From the NCBI GenBank assembly GCA_903907955.1, contig CAIVPZ010000016.1:59917-123916 (forward strand): 64,000 bases of DNA, written 5' to 3'. The position numbers were made by a program, and so were the translations under genes. Under the pieces are notes generated by a model that was not told the DNA's origin, ran no database searches, and saw only the letters and a list, made by a program, of their open reading frames with translations. Positions within the stretch are counted from its first letter, which is position 1, and the number at the start of each line of letters is the position of its first letter. Positions 1 through 10,247 of this stretch are shown here, in pieces. The DNA is from an uncultured Acetobacteraceae bacterium. Its GTDB lineage: Bacteria; Pseudomonadota; Alphaproteobacteria; Acetobacterales; Acetobacteraceae.

Positions 1-810
1 CTCGTTGGCCGCCGCGCGAATGGCGGGATCGGTCGTGGTGCCGGCGACGGAATAGTAGAATTCATAGCCCCGCCGCTCGCCCTGCAACGCCGCCCGCAGC
101 GCGTCGAGCCGCGACAGGCCCGGGTCGCCGGCCCACAGCGCGGTGCGTTCCGGCGTTACATGGTCGGGCCAGATGTAGTCGGGCGGCACATGCTTTGACA
201 CATCGATGGCGCTCGCCCGCTTGGTGGCCTCGGCAAGATGCAGGCGTGAGAAGCGTCCGAGCTGGGCGAACAGCACCGCCACTTCCTGGTTGCCGACCTG
301 TTCCATCGCTGCGGCCAGTTCCTCGAAATGGACCGCGGCGTCCTCCTCCACCTTCACGGCATAGCCGAGGAAGTCATCGAGCGAGGCGATCTCCAGGCCG
401 CCCTTGAAGATGCGGGCGGCGGTGGACAGGGCCGGCTTCTGCGCCGGCAGCGTCTGGTCGCCTTCGAAGGACACGAGTATGTCCTCGTTGCGGATGAAGC
501 ACTGGCAGGCCAGCCGGTAGCGCGGCGGCATGTCGTTGACTTCGGCGTCCTCGATTTCCTTGCGGGTGATTTTGCCGAGCTGGCGGAGGACTTCCTTTTC
601 CTTTTCGGTCAGTGCGATGCCGCATTTCTGACTGGGCGAAAGGTGCTTGACCTCCACCAGGCATGACCCGCATTCGCCGTCCTGGCAGTCGAACGGAATC
701 GGTATCTTGTGGGCCTTGGCCACGGCCAGGACGGTGCCCCGGTCGCCGGCGACCGCGTAGACGGTCACGTCCCGCGCCATCACGGGTGATGAAAATGTCA
801 CATTGCTCAC
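1..810 (-). CDS. [2Fe-2S] ferredoxin fused to a rubrerythrin-like ferritin domain (3' end outside window)
   Basis: The reading frame runs off the left edge, so only about 270 residues are visible. Counting from the likely GTG start at 810, residues 1-115 form a plant-type ferredoxin. It opens with a VTFSSP strand and has the cluster motif CQDGECGSC followed by a later CQC, which fits a Cx4CxxC...C [2Fe-2S] site. From about residue 125 the protein changes to a ferritin-like fold: VEEDAAVHFEELA, then LFAQLGRFSRLH, then the start of a third helix (YEFYYSVAGTTTDPAIR) that resembles rubrerythrin. GTG at 810 is preferred to ATG at 780 because it restores the first beta strand and has an AGGGA-like ribosome site. 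Inference: an electron-transfer or peroxide-handling protein that passes electrons from its own ferredoxin to a diiron site. The partner is unknown. Confidence 0.8.
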   Translation of the reverse strand, partial: MSNVTFSSPVMARDVTVYAVAGDRGTVLAVAKAHKIPIPFDCQDGECGSCLVEVKHLSPSQKCGIALTEKEKEVLRQLGKITRKEIEDAEVNDMPPRYRLACQCFIRNEDILVSFEGDQTLPAQKPALSTAARIFKGGLEIASLDDFLGYAVKVEEDAAVHFEELAAAMEQVGNQEVAVLFAQLGRFSRLHLAEATKRASAIDVSKHVPPDYIWPDHVTPERTALWAGDPGLSRLDALRAALQGERRGYEFYYSVAGTTTDPAIRAAANE

Positions 811-1178
811 TGGCGTGTCCCTGTCCACGATGGTCGTCGGGGACGGCAAAGCAAGCCGTGGGCCATTTCGGGAAGCCGAAAAAATCAGCATTCTGGCTGG
901 CCATTCCGGGTAAGACCGACACAGGATCGGCGCCTCGGGGACATCCAGGTCGGTTTCCCGACAACCGGTGCCCAAGCCGACAGACGAAGGCTGCACCGGT
1001 CACAAGCTGTGTTGATGCCCTGGCCGGCCCTGCGCGGCAGTTCCCGATTGCCCGGATGCGCATGCCCGGTGCAGATTTCCGGTCGCTGCCGGGGCGATCC
1101 GGCGAGCGTGAGTGGTTTCCAAGGCAAGGAATTGTCGCTGGAACAGCAACAATGAACCAATCATCGGGGGACAAAATT
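811..1178. other. Intergenic stretch without a supported gene
   Basis: About 370 bases separate the divergent ferredoxin-fusion gene and the small gene that follows. A plus-strand frame stays open through it, but its codon content looks like a GC-driven shadow (many Arg, Gly and Pro residues) and it has no recognisable motif. Promoters for both divergent genes should lie here. I see no clear -35/-10 pair. Confidence 0.4.
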
Positions 1179-1490
1179 GTGCGATTTCTTCTGAAAGTCG
1201 GCATTCCTGTCGAGGCCGGGAACACGGCGGCGAAGGCTGGCAGACTCGGCGCAACCATCCAGTCGATACTTGCCGAGTTGCAACCCGAGGCCGCTTATTT
1301 CACCGCCGAAAATGGCCGACGGACGGGCTTGCTTTTTTTCGAAATGGAGGATGCCTCACAAATACCGGCTATTGCCGAGCCGTGGTTCCTCGCGTTCAAT
1401 GCCAGCATCGAATGCTATCCGGTGATGGTGCCGGATGATCTCGCCAGGGCTGGCAGTGCCATCAAGGCGGCGGTCACCAAATACGGCTGA
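1179..1490 (+). CDS. Small conserved hypothetical protein
   Basis: A 103-residue protein beginning VRFLLKVGIPVEAGNTAAKAGRLG. A GGGGGA ribosome site sits 7 bases before GTG 1179. An in-frame ATG at 1152 is possible but has no such site. The sequence resembles small alphaproteobacterial proteins of about 100 aa with the pattern FLLKVxIPVEAGN...IQSILAEL...AEPWFLAFNAS, which have no established function. No signal peptide or membrane segment is present, so it should be cytosolic. The compact alpha/beta pattern, with a central AYFT strand and a C-terminal helix, recalls dimeric ferredoxin-like folds, but that is inference. Confidence 0.7.
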   Translation: MRFLLKVGIPVEAGNTAAKAGRLGATIQSILAELQPEAAYFTAENGRRTGLLFFEMEDASQIPAIAEPWFLAFNASIECYPVMVPDDLARAGSAIKAAVTKYG

Positions 1491-1545
1491 CGGCGCAGGC
1501 GCGGTCCAGCCAGTCGCCGCGCGGCGGGCGCTGAGCAGCGGGGCG

Positions 1546-2769
1546 TTATCCCATCCGGCGGGCGACGAAGGCCGAAGCGGAGATTGATGGCGCCTCAGCC
1601 GGATCACGCGCCGCGAGCACCGCCAGCACCTCCCGCGCCGCCGCCTGCGCCGGTGTGCCCGAAGGCGAGCGCAGCCGCTCGGCCACCGCGCGGAAGGCGG
1701 TGCGCTGGGCCAGCGCCGCCGCGGGGTCGCCGAGCAGGTGCTCCACCGTCTCCGCCAGCTTTGCCGGCCGGCAATCCCGTTGCAACAGTTCGGGCACCGC
1801 GGCGCGGCCGGCCAGCAGGTTCACCATGGCGACATGCGGCACCCGGATCAGCCGCCGCGCGATCGCCGCGCTGATCGGGTTCACCCGGTAGGTCACCGCC
1901 ATCGGCACCCCGGCGAGCGCAAGTTCCAGCGTCGAGGTGCCGGATTTCGTCAACGCGGCGGCGGCGGCGGCATAGGCGTCATGCTTGTCGGCCAGTTCGG
2001 TGACGATCACCGGCCGCACCGGCCAGGAAGCGGCGGCGCGCTGCACCGTTTCGGCCACCGCCGATGCCACCGGCACCACCGGCACCAGGCCGGGGATGCG
2101 GCTGGCGAGCAGCGACAGCGTGGCGCCGAACACCGGCAGCAGCCGCGGCACCTCGTTGCGCCGGCTGCCGGGCATCAGCACCAGCACCCTGGCGTCCGCT
2201 GCCAGCCCGTGGGCGGCGCGGAACCGGGCGCCGTCGCCGTGATCGGCGCCGGATTGCAGCACCGGATGGCCGACGAAGGTTGCCGGCAGGCCGTGCCGGG
2301 CGAAGAAATCCGGCTCGAACGGCAGCAGGCACAGCAGCCGCTCCCACAGGCCGGGGAATTCGCGCACGCGTTTTTCCCGCCAGGCCCAGACCTGCGGCGC
2401 GACATAATGCACGCGACGAATGCCGCTGCCGGTCAGTCGGCGCAGCAGGCGCAGGGTGAAGCCGGGGCTGTCGATGGTGACCAGCACGTCGGGGCGGCGC
2501 ACCCGCACGTCCTGTTCGGTCTGGCCCAGCCGGCGGCCGAGTTGGCGGATGCGCGGCAGCACCTCCAGCAACCCCATCACCGCGAGGTCCTGCATCGGAA
2601 AGATCGGGTCGAGCCCCTGTTCCACCATGCGCGGCCCGCCGACGCCGGCGAATTGCACCTCCGGCCGGGCGGCGCGCAGCGCTTCCATCAGCCGGCCGCC
2701 GAGCACGTCGCCGCTCTGCTCGCCGGCGACGAGGTAGATCAGGGGGGCGGAGCGGACCGGGTCGTGCAT
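1546..2769 (-). CDS. lpxB: Lipid-A-disaccharide synthase
   Basis: LpxB joins UDP-2,3-diacylglucosamine to lipid X to make the lipid A disaccharide at the inner face of the cytoplasmic membrane. The 407-residue product starts MHDPVRSAPLIYLVAGEQSGD and carries the family marks: GEQSGDVLGG near the N-terminus, FAGVGGPRM, VTIDSPGF, HYVAPQVWAWRE and the C-terminal sugar-nucleotide region (ALTKSGTSTLELALAGVPM). Length is close to the usual 380-400 aa. The frame extends 25 codons upstream, but the family normally starts just before the LVAGEQSGD strand, so ATG 2769 is chosen. The gene stands alone here; the other lpx genes are not in the window. Confidence 0.95.
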   Translation of the reverse strand: MHDPVRSAPLIYLVAGEQSGDVLGGRLMEALRAARPEVQFAGVGGPRMVEQGLDPIFPMQDLAVMGLLEVLPRIRQLGRRLGQTEQDVRVRRPDVLVTIDSPGFTLRLLRRLTGSGIRRVHYVAPQVWAWREKRVREFPGLWERLLCLLPFEPDFFARHGLPATFVGHPVLQSGADHGDGARFRAAHGLAADARVLVLMPGSRRNEVPRLLPVFGATLSLLASRIPGLVPVVPVASAVAETVQRAAASWPVRPVIVTELADKHDAYAAAAAALTKSGTSTLELALAGVPMAVTYRVNPISAAIARRLIRVPHVAMVNLLAGRAAVPELLQRDCRPAKLAETVEHLLGDPAAALAQRTAFRAVAERLRSPSGTPAQAAAREVLAVLAARDPAEAPSISASAFVARRMG

Positions 2770-2912
2770 GTCCCTGCATAGGCGAGGGGGCCGGCAGCGT
2801 CCATCAGGGGCGGCGCAAATCGGGTCGTGATTGAGCCTGCGCAACGATGCCGGCGGACAGCCGGGCGATATTCACCAATTACAGGATTCTGGCGGCAATT
2901 CTTCAGAAACGA

Positions 2913-3128
2913 TCAGGCCCGGCCGCACACCTCCTGCCCGTGCATGTAGCCATGTCCGTGGTCACGCCGGGCCACCGCATGCCCGGCGGCTTCCAGCACC
3001 GCGGCCATTTCGGCTACCGATATGCCGTCACTCTCCATGACCAGCCGGATCAACGGGTCCGTCAGGAAGGTTTCGAAGGTGAGGCCTGAATGGCGATCGG
3101 GTGACACAGCATCCTCCGCGGATCGCAC
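2913..3128 (-). CDS. Small hypothetical protein
   Basis: A 71-residue frame starting at GTG 3128. The segment LTFETFLTDPLIRLVMESDGISVAEMAAVLEAAG looks like a real compact helical protein and is not skewed in composition like the shadow frames around it. The C-terminus is rich in His and Gly. No signal peptide, membrane segment or known domain was recognised. It sits between lpxB and the insertion-sequence scar and may have lost an original neighbour. A shorter start at the internal GTG (codon 8) is possible. Confidence 0.5.
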   Translation of the reverse strand: MRSAEDAVSPDRHSGLTFETFLTDPLIRLVMESDGISVAEMAAVLEAAGHAVARRDHGHGYMHGQEVCGRA

Positions 3129-3508
3129 GGGGCTCGCGTCCGGTTACAATATGATACGGGAGGAGGTCCGGTGTCTACAGGCTTCTGTGAAGATCGGTAA
3201 GATTGCGCGAAAATGTTATCCCGGCCACCACCCAGTGGTTGTCCGCTGCTGAGGAACATTCCGCGCTCATCAGAAAACGTTCTGTTTTTTCAGGCGCTTG
3301 CCGAAGTTCGTCGGCGTGGGGCGGGATGGGCCAATGTAATGAAACGTCGTAAGTTCCGCGATCGTATCCGCTGGTGGGAGAGGTGGCCGGGGAAATACGG
3401 ACAGGGCGCTAAGGCGACGCCCAACAATCCCCGAATCACCCCGTCGATGCGCGCCTTGGCGCGAACAGGGGATTCCGGCGCGGTTCGCTGAGCACGTAGG
3501 CTCCGCGA
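3129..3508. other. Gene-free flank of the insertion-sequence scar
   Basis: About 380 bases between a small hypothetical gene and the transposase remnant. The stretch from about 3290 to 3508 directly precedes the ISAzo13-type start and probably holds the left end of that element. I could not find a terminal inverted repeat that pairs with the right side, as expected if the right end of the element is lost. A short plus-strand frame (3213-3491) covers most of it but has no recognisable motif. Confidence 0.4.
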
Positions 3509-3865
3509 ATGATAGATGCATCTGCGATTGGCGAGCGCTATGCGGCGGTTCGTCGTAGCCTGAACGAACGTGGTCGTCGGCTGTTCGCGGCGGCGGCGGC
3601 GCGAACGGCCGGGCATGGCGGGATCAGCGCAGCTTCGCGGGCCACGGGGATTGCGCGCAGCACGAATGGCCGTGGTCTGAAAGACCTCGACGACCCTGAC
3701 GGTTTGTCTGGAGAAGTCCGACGGCCCGGCAGCGGCAGGCATGCGTTGACCGCCACCGACCCGAAATTGCGCGATGATCTGCGTCGGTTGGTGGAGCCGG
3801 CGACGATGGGCGATCCGATGCGGCCGCTGCTGTGGGTTTCGAAGAGCCACGCGAAGCTGGCGGCT
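3509..3865 (+). pseudogene. ISAzo13-type transposase, N-terminal fragment
   Basis: The first 119 codons (MIDASAIGERYAAVRRSL onwards) match, as I recall the family, the start of ISAzo13-like transposases: ERGRRLFAAAAARTAGHGG, then ARSTNGRGLKDL, then SGEVRRPGSGR and the PATMGDPMRPLLWVSKSHAKLA block. The match stops abruptly after KLA at about 3862, and the frame then runs through unrelated sequence to a stop at 3943. The catalytic DDE half is missing, so the fragment cannot transpose. The following sequence belongs to a different transposase family (next entry). Confidence 0.75.
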
Positions 3866-4373
3866 GACGGTGGAGCAACAGGACAAAGAGACGCCCGTCG
3901 CGATCGAACAAAGCAGTGGACGGGATCGCCTGAATATTCATGATGCGATCGACCTTGAGACCGGTCGAACCATCATGAAAGATGTGCTGACCGTGGACGC
4001 CTTGAGTACGATCATGCTGTTGATGGGGATCGAGGCGACGTATCCGGGCATGCGGTTGATCCACGTCTTTCTGGACAATGCCAGATACCATCACGCAAAA
4101 TTGGTCCAGGCGTGGCTGGCGCGGCCGGAATGCTGGATCAAGCTCCACTTCGTCCCGGCGTACTGTCCGCATCTCAATCCTATCGAGCGACTATGGGGAT
4201 TGATGCACAGACGCATCACCCACAACAAGTGCTACGTCACCTTTATGGACTTCAGCATCGCGATGCTGGCCTTCTTGCGCGCCGGCGTCCCAGGGAACTG
4301 GGGCACCTATTGCGATGAGGTCACCGACCATTTCCGTATCATAAACCCAACGGAATGCCGAATTATCGCGTGA
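3866..4373 (+). pseudogene. IS630-type transposase, C-terminal fragment
   Basis: From about 3866, in a different frame from the ISAzo13 fragment, the sequence reads as the catalytic C-terminal half of an IS630-family (DDE_3) transposase: AIEQSSGRDRLNIHDAIDLETG, then LIHVFLDNARYHHAKLVQ with the second catalytic Asp, then LHFVPAYCPHLNPIERLWGLMH with the third acidic residue. It ends with RIINPTECRIIA and a stop at 4373. The first catalytic Asp and the helix-turn-helix region are absent. The frame is open upstream to 3774 only by chance. Inference: the right-hand part of an IS630 element fused to an ISAzo13 remnant by deletion or nested insertion. Confidence 0.75.
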
Positions 4374-4419
4374 ACAGGGTATAATATGCAGGCTCAGGCC
4401 CTTAGCGTCTGTGCGGCGT

Positions 4420-4447
4420 CCCCCCGCGCCGGATCCGGCGCGGGGGG
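4420..4447 (-). terminator. Terminator-like perfect palindrome after glnA
   Basis: A perfect 28-base palindrome with half-site CCCCCCGCGCCGGA, centred on GGATCC, 16 bases beyond the glnA stop. It would form a 12-13 bp GC-rich hairpin in the glnBA transcript. There is no T-run on the minus-strand 3' side, so termination may need help from Rho, or the hairpin may protect the mRNA 3' end. Confidence 0.6.
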
Positions 4448-4462
4448 CGAAGAACGAAAAAC

Positions 4463-5890
4463 TCAGACCGAGTAGTACAGCTCGAACTCAACCGGGTGCG
4501 GAGTGTGCTCGAACCTGAAGACCTCGGCCCACTTCAGCTCGATGTAGCTCTCGATCTGGTCGAGGGTGAACACGTCGCCGGCGAGCAGGAAGTCGTGGTC
4601 GGCTTCCAGCGCGCCGATCGCCTCGCGCAGGCTGCCGCACACCGTCGGGATGCCCTTCAGCTCTTCCGGCGGCAGGTCGTACAGGTCCTTGTCCATCGGG
4701 TCGCCCGGATGGATCTTGTTCTTGATGCCGTCCAGACCGGCCATCAGCATTGCGGAGAAGGCCAGGTACGGATTGGCGGCGGCATCGGGGAAGCGGACCT
4801 CGACGCGCTTGGCCTTCGGGTTGGTCGCATAGGGGATGCGACACGAGGCGGAGCGGTTGCGGGCCGAGTAGGCCAGCAGCACCGGCGCCTCAAAGCCCGG
4901 GATCAGCCGCTTGTAGCTGTTGGTCGCCGGGTTGGTGAAGGCGTTCAGCGCCTTGGCGTGCTTGATGATGCCGCCGATGTAGTGCAGCGCCGTCTCCGAC
5001 AGGTCGGCATAGCCATTGCCGCCGAACAGCGGCTTGCCGTCCTTCCAGATCGACTGGTGGCAGTGCATGCCCGAGCCGTTGTCGCCATAGATCGGCTTCG
5101 GCATGAACGTCGCCGTCTTGCCATAGCTGTGCGCGACGTTGTGGATGACGTACTTGTAGATCTGCAGCTGGTCGGCCATCTGCACCATCGGGCCGAACTT
5201 CATGCCCAGCTCGTGCTGTGACTGCGCCACTTCATGGTGGTGCTTCTCGATGGTTAGGCCCATTTCGCCCATGGTGGAGAGCATCTCGGCGCGCAGGTCG
5301 CTCTCGCTGTCCACCGGCGGCACCGGGAAATAGCCGCCCTTGACGGTCGGACGGTGGCCCATGTTGCCTTCCGGGTAGTCCTTCAGGCTGGCCTGCGGGC
5401 CTTCCTGATGGTCCAGCTGGTAGGTGCCGTAGTTCGGCCCGGTGCCGAAGCGGACGCTGTCGAACACGAAGAACTCGGCCTCGGGGCCGAAGAATGCGGT
5501 GTCGCCGATGCCGGACGCCTTGACATAGGCGGCGGCCTTCTTGGCGGTGCTGCGCGGGTCGCGGGTGTATCCCTGGCCGGTGGACGGCTCGATGATGTCG
5601 CAGAAAATGATCAGCGACGGCTTGGCCGCGAACGGGTCCAGCACGGCGGTGTCGGGGTCCGGCATCAGGATCATGTCGGACTCGTTGATCGCCTTCCAGC
5701 CGGCGATCGAGGAGCCGTCGAACATGATGCCGTCGCGGAACGCGTCCTCATCCATGGTGGAGACGTGCTGCGCCGTGTGCTGCCACTTGCCGCGCGGGTC
5801 GGTGAACCGGAGGTCCACGTACTCGACGGAGTGTTCCTTCATAAGTTCCAGGACCTTGGCGACGCCGCCTTCGGCCGACTTGCTCGTCAT
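4463..5890 (-). CDS. glnA: Glutamine synthetase type I
   Basis: GlnA makes glutamine from glutamate, ammonia and ATP and is the main ammonium-assimilation enzyme. The 475-residue protein has the full GSI pattern: [27 protein letters not shown], the metal and ammonia site region [45 protein letters not shown] and RVEVRFPD. Tyr404 in [10 protein letters not shown] is the adenylylation site used by GlnE, so this is the GSI-beta, nitrogen-regulated form. It lies 156 bases downstream of glnB on the same strand and should be co-transcribed from the sigma-54 promoter in front of glnB, as in many alphaproteobacteria. A perfect palindrome follows the stop. Confidence 0.97.
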   Translation of the reverse strand: MTSKSAEGGVAKVLELMKEHSVEYVDLRFTDPRGKWQHTAQHVSTMDEDAFRDGIMFDGSSIAGWKAINESDMILMPDPDTAVLDPFAAKPSLIIFCDIIEPSTGQGYTRDPRSTAKKAAAYVKASGIGDTAFFGPEAEFFVFDSVRFGTGPNYGTYQLDHQEGPQASLKDYPEGNMGHRPTVKGGYFPVPPVDSESDLRAEMLSTMGEMGLTIEKHHHEVAQSQHELGMKFGPMVQMADQLQIYKYVIHNVAHSYGKTATFMPKPIYGDNGSGMHCHQSIWKDGKPLFGGNGYADLSETALHYIGGIIKHAKALNAFTNPATNSYKRLIPGFEAPVLLAYSARNRSASCRIPYATNPKAKRVEVRFPDAAANPYLAFSAMLMAGLDGIKNKIHPGDPMDKDLYDLPPEELKGIPTVCGSLREAIGALEADHDFLLAGDVFTLDQIESYIELKWAEVFRFEHTPHPVEFELYYSV

Positions 5891-6046
5891 TGCCTCATTC
5901 CTCGTGCAAACGCCGCCGGGCGGCGCGCAGGAAGCCGCCCCACGCGGCTCCCGTTGGCGGCCCCTTTACGTCGTTCGCAAGGGGACCGGAAGTCGATATT
6001 CGTTGGTCTGCCGGCGCGATTCGGCGGCGCGTTCCGGGACGGTCGG

Positions 6047-7977
<1,931 letters not shown>

Positions 7978-7997
7978 ACCGCGCCCTCGCTGGGTAT

Positions 7998-8074
7998 GGC
8001 GGGCGTAGCTCAGATGGTAGAGCGCCAGGTTGTGGTCTTGGATGCCGAGGGTTCGAGTCCCTTCGCTCGCCCCA
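7998..8074 (+). tRNA. tRNA-His (anticodon GTG)
   Basis: A complete cloverleaf. The acceptor GCGGGCG pairs with CGCTCGC; the D arm is GCTCAGATGGTAGAGC; the anticodon stem CCAGG/CTTGG holds loop TTGTGGT with anticodon GTG; and the T arm is GAGGGTTCGAGTCCCTT. The 3' CCA is encoded. The base before position 1 is G and the discriminator is C, so the usual G-1:C73 identity pair of bacterial tRNA-His can form. Confidence 0.95.
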
Positions 8075-8103
8075 GCTCAGCCCGGCGCCCCAGCTCAGCC
8101 CGG
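8068..8103 (+). repeat. Tandem 18-bp duplication at the tRNA-His 3' end
   Basis: Two perfect adjacent copies of CGCCCCAGCTCAGCCCGG, at 8068-8085 and 8086-8103. The first copy includes the last seven bases of the tRNA gene with its CCA end. It may be replication slippage or a small scar of a past integration. No integrase lies nearby. Confidence 0.7.
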
Positions 8104-8166
8104 GTCCTCCGCTCCCGGGCCTGAGTCCTGCCGGTTGGCGGTATCCCGCACCGAAGGACCTCGACG

Positions 8167-8988
8167 ATGACTTTATTGGTCGCGATCGGTGGTCTGGGTG
8201 CCCTGGGCTTGGCGGTGGCGCGGGCTCTGGACCCGGTGGCCGGCAACGGTGGCGTCGAAGGTCTGCGCCTGGTGGCGGTGAGCGCCCGCGACCGCGACAA
8301 GGCGGCGGCCAAACTCGCCGGGTTTGCAGCCCCGCCCGATATCCTCGCGCTGGAGGAGTTGGCGGTGCTCGCCGACATCGTGGTGGAAGCGGTGCCCGCC
8401 CCGGTGTTCGACCGCATCGCCCTGCCGGCGCTGGAGGCCGGACGGGTGTTGGTGCCGGGTTCCGTCGGCGCGCTGCTGCCGCGCATGCACCTGGTGAAGC
8501 TGGCGCAGGAGACGGGGGGCCGGATCCTGGTGCCATCCGGCACACTGCCGGGCCTGGACGCCGTGCGGGCCTGCGCCGAGGGGCCGGTGGAGAGCGTCAC
8601 CCTGGTGTCCCGCCAGCCGCCGGCGGCCCTGGCCGGCGCCCCGTACCTGGCGAAGCACGCCATCGACGTGCTGGCGATCACCACAGCCACCTGCATCTTC
8701 GAGGGCAATGCCATCGATGCGGCCGCCGGTTTCCCGCCCTGCGCGAACATGGTCGCCGCCCTGGCGCTGGCCGGCATCGGTCCGGTGCGCACGCGGGTCG
8801 CGATCTGGGCCGATCCGGGGGTGGACCGTTCCAGCCACATCATCCAGGTGCAAGCCGATGCGGCGCGCCTGACCATGACGGTGGAGAACCTGCCGGGCGC
8901 GGCCAACCCCGAAACCGGCGGGCTGACCGCCCTGTCGGTCATCGCCTGCCTGCGCGGGCTGGTTGCTTCCCTGAAGGTTGGCAGCTGA
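8167..8988 (+). CDS. nadX: L-aspartate dehydrogenase (NadX/DUF108 family)
   Basis: A 273-residue protein whose family oxidises L-aspartate to iminoaspartate with NAD(P), an alternative to NadB in NAD synthesis. The N-terminal Rossmann glycine motif is VAIGGLGALG (where family members have GCGAIG). The central VPGSVGALLP and ILVPSGTLPGLDA motifs are present, as is the catalytic His224 in VDRSSHIIQV. Downstream, ANPETGGLTALSVIACLR is typical of the C-terminal domain. nadA and nadC are not adjacent, so the gene may serve aspartate catabolism rather than NAD synthesis; the sequence does not decide. Confidence 0.85.
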   Translation: MTLLVAIGGLGALGLAVARALDPVAGNGGVEGLRLVAVSARDRDKAAAKLAGFAAPPDILALEELAVLADIVVEAVPAPVFDRIALPALEAGRVLVPGSVGALLPRMHLVKLAQETGGRILVPSGTLPGLDAVRACAEGPVESVTLVSRQPPAALAGAPYLAKHAIDVLAITTATCIFEGNAIDAAAGFPPCANMVAALALAGIGPVRTRVAIWADPGVDRSSHIIQVQADAARLTMTVENLPGAANPETGGLTALSVIACLRGLVASLKVGS

Positions 8989-9117
8989 AGCGAATTCCAT
9001 TGTTGTCTGCCGCGGGGGGGGGGGGCGGGCGTTTCCTGGCGGGAAACTGCCGCCCGCGTCGCGAAATAAGGTACTCGACGGGAATGTTCCGGTGTGCGGC
9101 CCTGTTTGACGAAGTGC

Positions 9118-9146
9118 TTGCGGTAACGTCCGTGTAACGGTAAAAT
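9118..9146 (+). promoter_or_regulatory. Candidate sigma-70 promoter for the XRE-receiver gene
   Basis: TTGCGG at 9118-9123 and TAAAAT at 9141-9146 are separated by 17 bases, a good housekeeping promoter in an otherwise GC-rich region. It would give a leader of about 115 bases before the ATG at 9270. Two GTAACG copies lie within the spacer and may be part of an operator. Confidence 0.5.
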
Positions 9147-9269
9147 CAACAACGTTGCCCTAACCCTGACAATCCCGACGACAGGCAGTGGCCGCGCGTC
9201 ATGCGGTTTCCGCCAGGCCCATCGTTCCTTTCCGGCGCCGTGCCGGGTGAAACTGAGGAGTCGCCGTCC

Positions 9270-10079
9270 ATGTCCGGCCACACCGTGGAGCCGTTCCACC
9301 AGTCGCTTGCCGGCCGTGTGCGTTTCGCCCGGCGTATCGCCGGGCTGTCGCAACGTGAACTGGCCGCCGCCGTCGGTTCACGGGTGTCGCAGGTCCGCCG
9401 CTACGAGTCCGGGGAAGCCGCCATTTCCGCCGCCACGCTGCTGCGCATCGCGGTGGCGCTGGATGTGCCGGTGGCGTGGCTGTACGGCGTGGACGACAGC
9501 GACCTCTGGCCCGACACGCTGCTGGCGGCGCTGTTCCAGGACCCGCAAATCCCGGCCCTGGTGAGTGCGTTCTCCCGGATCGCCGACGACGAGTCGCGTC
9601 GCCTGCTGCTGTTCATGGCCGACGGGCTGGGCATCGAAAGCCAACCCGGGGGGCAGGAACCCGCCACGCCGCCGCCGTGCGAACCCGCGGTGCCGCGCCG
9701 GCGCGCCATGCTGGTCGACGATGCGCCCGACGTGCTGGTCGTGGTCGGCGCCTTCCTGCGTTCCGGCGGCTACGACGTGGTGCGCGTGCATACGGCCGAG
9801 GCGGCGCTGGAGCTCCTCAGCGGCGGCGAGCCGGTCGACGTGCTGGTGACCGACTACGCCATGCCGGGCATGGACGGGCTGGAACTGGTGCGCCGCGCCA
9901 CCAGCCAGCGTCCCGGCCTGGCCGCCGTGGTCATCACCGCCTTTTCGGCCGACCTCGCACTCAGCGCCGGGCGGCTGCCGGATGTTGTGGTGCTGGCCAA
10001 GCCGTTCGCCCGTGCCGACCTGCTGGGCGCCATGCAGTCCGTCTGTGCCCGCGCCCTGGCCGGCGCGCCCGAGGCGTGA
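9270..10079 (+). CDS. XRE-family DNA-binding domain fused to a response-regulator receiver
   Basis: A 269-residue protein with an unusual order. Residues about 10-75 are an XRE helix-turn-helix (RVRFARRIAGLSQRELAAAV, then RYESGEAAISAATLLRIAVAL). Residues 75-140 are a helical linker. Residues about 150-265 form a CheY-like receiver: MLVDDAPDVLVVVGAFLRSGG with the acidic pair, phosphoacceptor Asp195 in VLVTDYAMPGMDGLEL, then ITAFSA and LAKPFARADL with the conserved Lys. ATG 9270 is chosen because of TGAGGAG 9 bases upstream. Inference: a transcription regulator whose DNA binding is controlled by phosphorylation. No histidine kinase is adjacent, so the kinase must be elsewhere. Confidence 0.88.
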   Translation: MSGHTVEPFHQSLAGRVRFARRIAGLSQRELAAAVGSRVSQVRRYESGEAAISAATLLRIAVALDVPVAWLYGVDDSDLWPDTLLAALFQDPQIPALVSAFSRIADDESRRLLLFMADGLGIESQPGGQEPATPPPCEPAVPRRRAMLVDDAPDVLVVVGAFLRSGGYDVVRVHTAEAALELLSGGEPVDVLVTDYAMPGMDGLELVRRATSQRPGLAAVVITAFSADLALSAGRLPDVVVLAKPFARADLLGAMQSVCARALAGAPEA

Positions 10080-10247
10080 CCGGGAAGGCGCGGCCGGGGC
10101 CGCTGCCGCCGTGACCTGCGTGCCGGCCCGGGCGCGCCGGCGCGCGCCCGGTGCGGGGTGCCTGCAACCAAAGCCTTGCTCCGCGGCTGCGCATCGCCCA
10201 TGACCGGGTTCTTATCCGCTCACGATCGACACAACGAGAACCCGGAC

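Noticed and set aside
1738..2781. A 347-codon plus-strand frame opposite lpxB
   Set aside because: Gln/His/Arg-rich shadow of lpxB, which is intact on the minus strand.
3213..3491. Small plus-strand frame of 92 codons before the transposase remnant
   Set aside because: No recognisable motif. It is probably non-coding DNA of the insertion-sequence left end.
9014..9025. Run of 12 G bases, as in phase-variable genes
   Set aside because: It lies about 25 bases beyond the nadX stop and nearly 100 bases upstream of the candidate promoter, in neither a coding region nor a promoter spacer, so length change would have no obvious effect.
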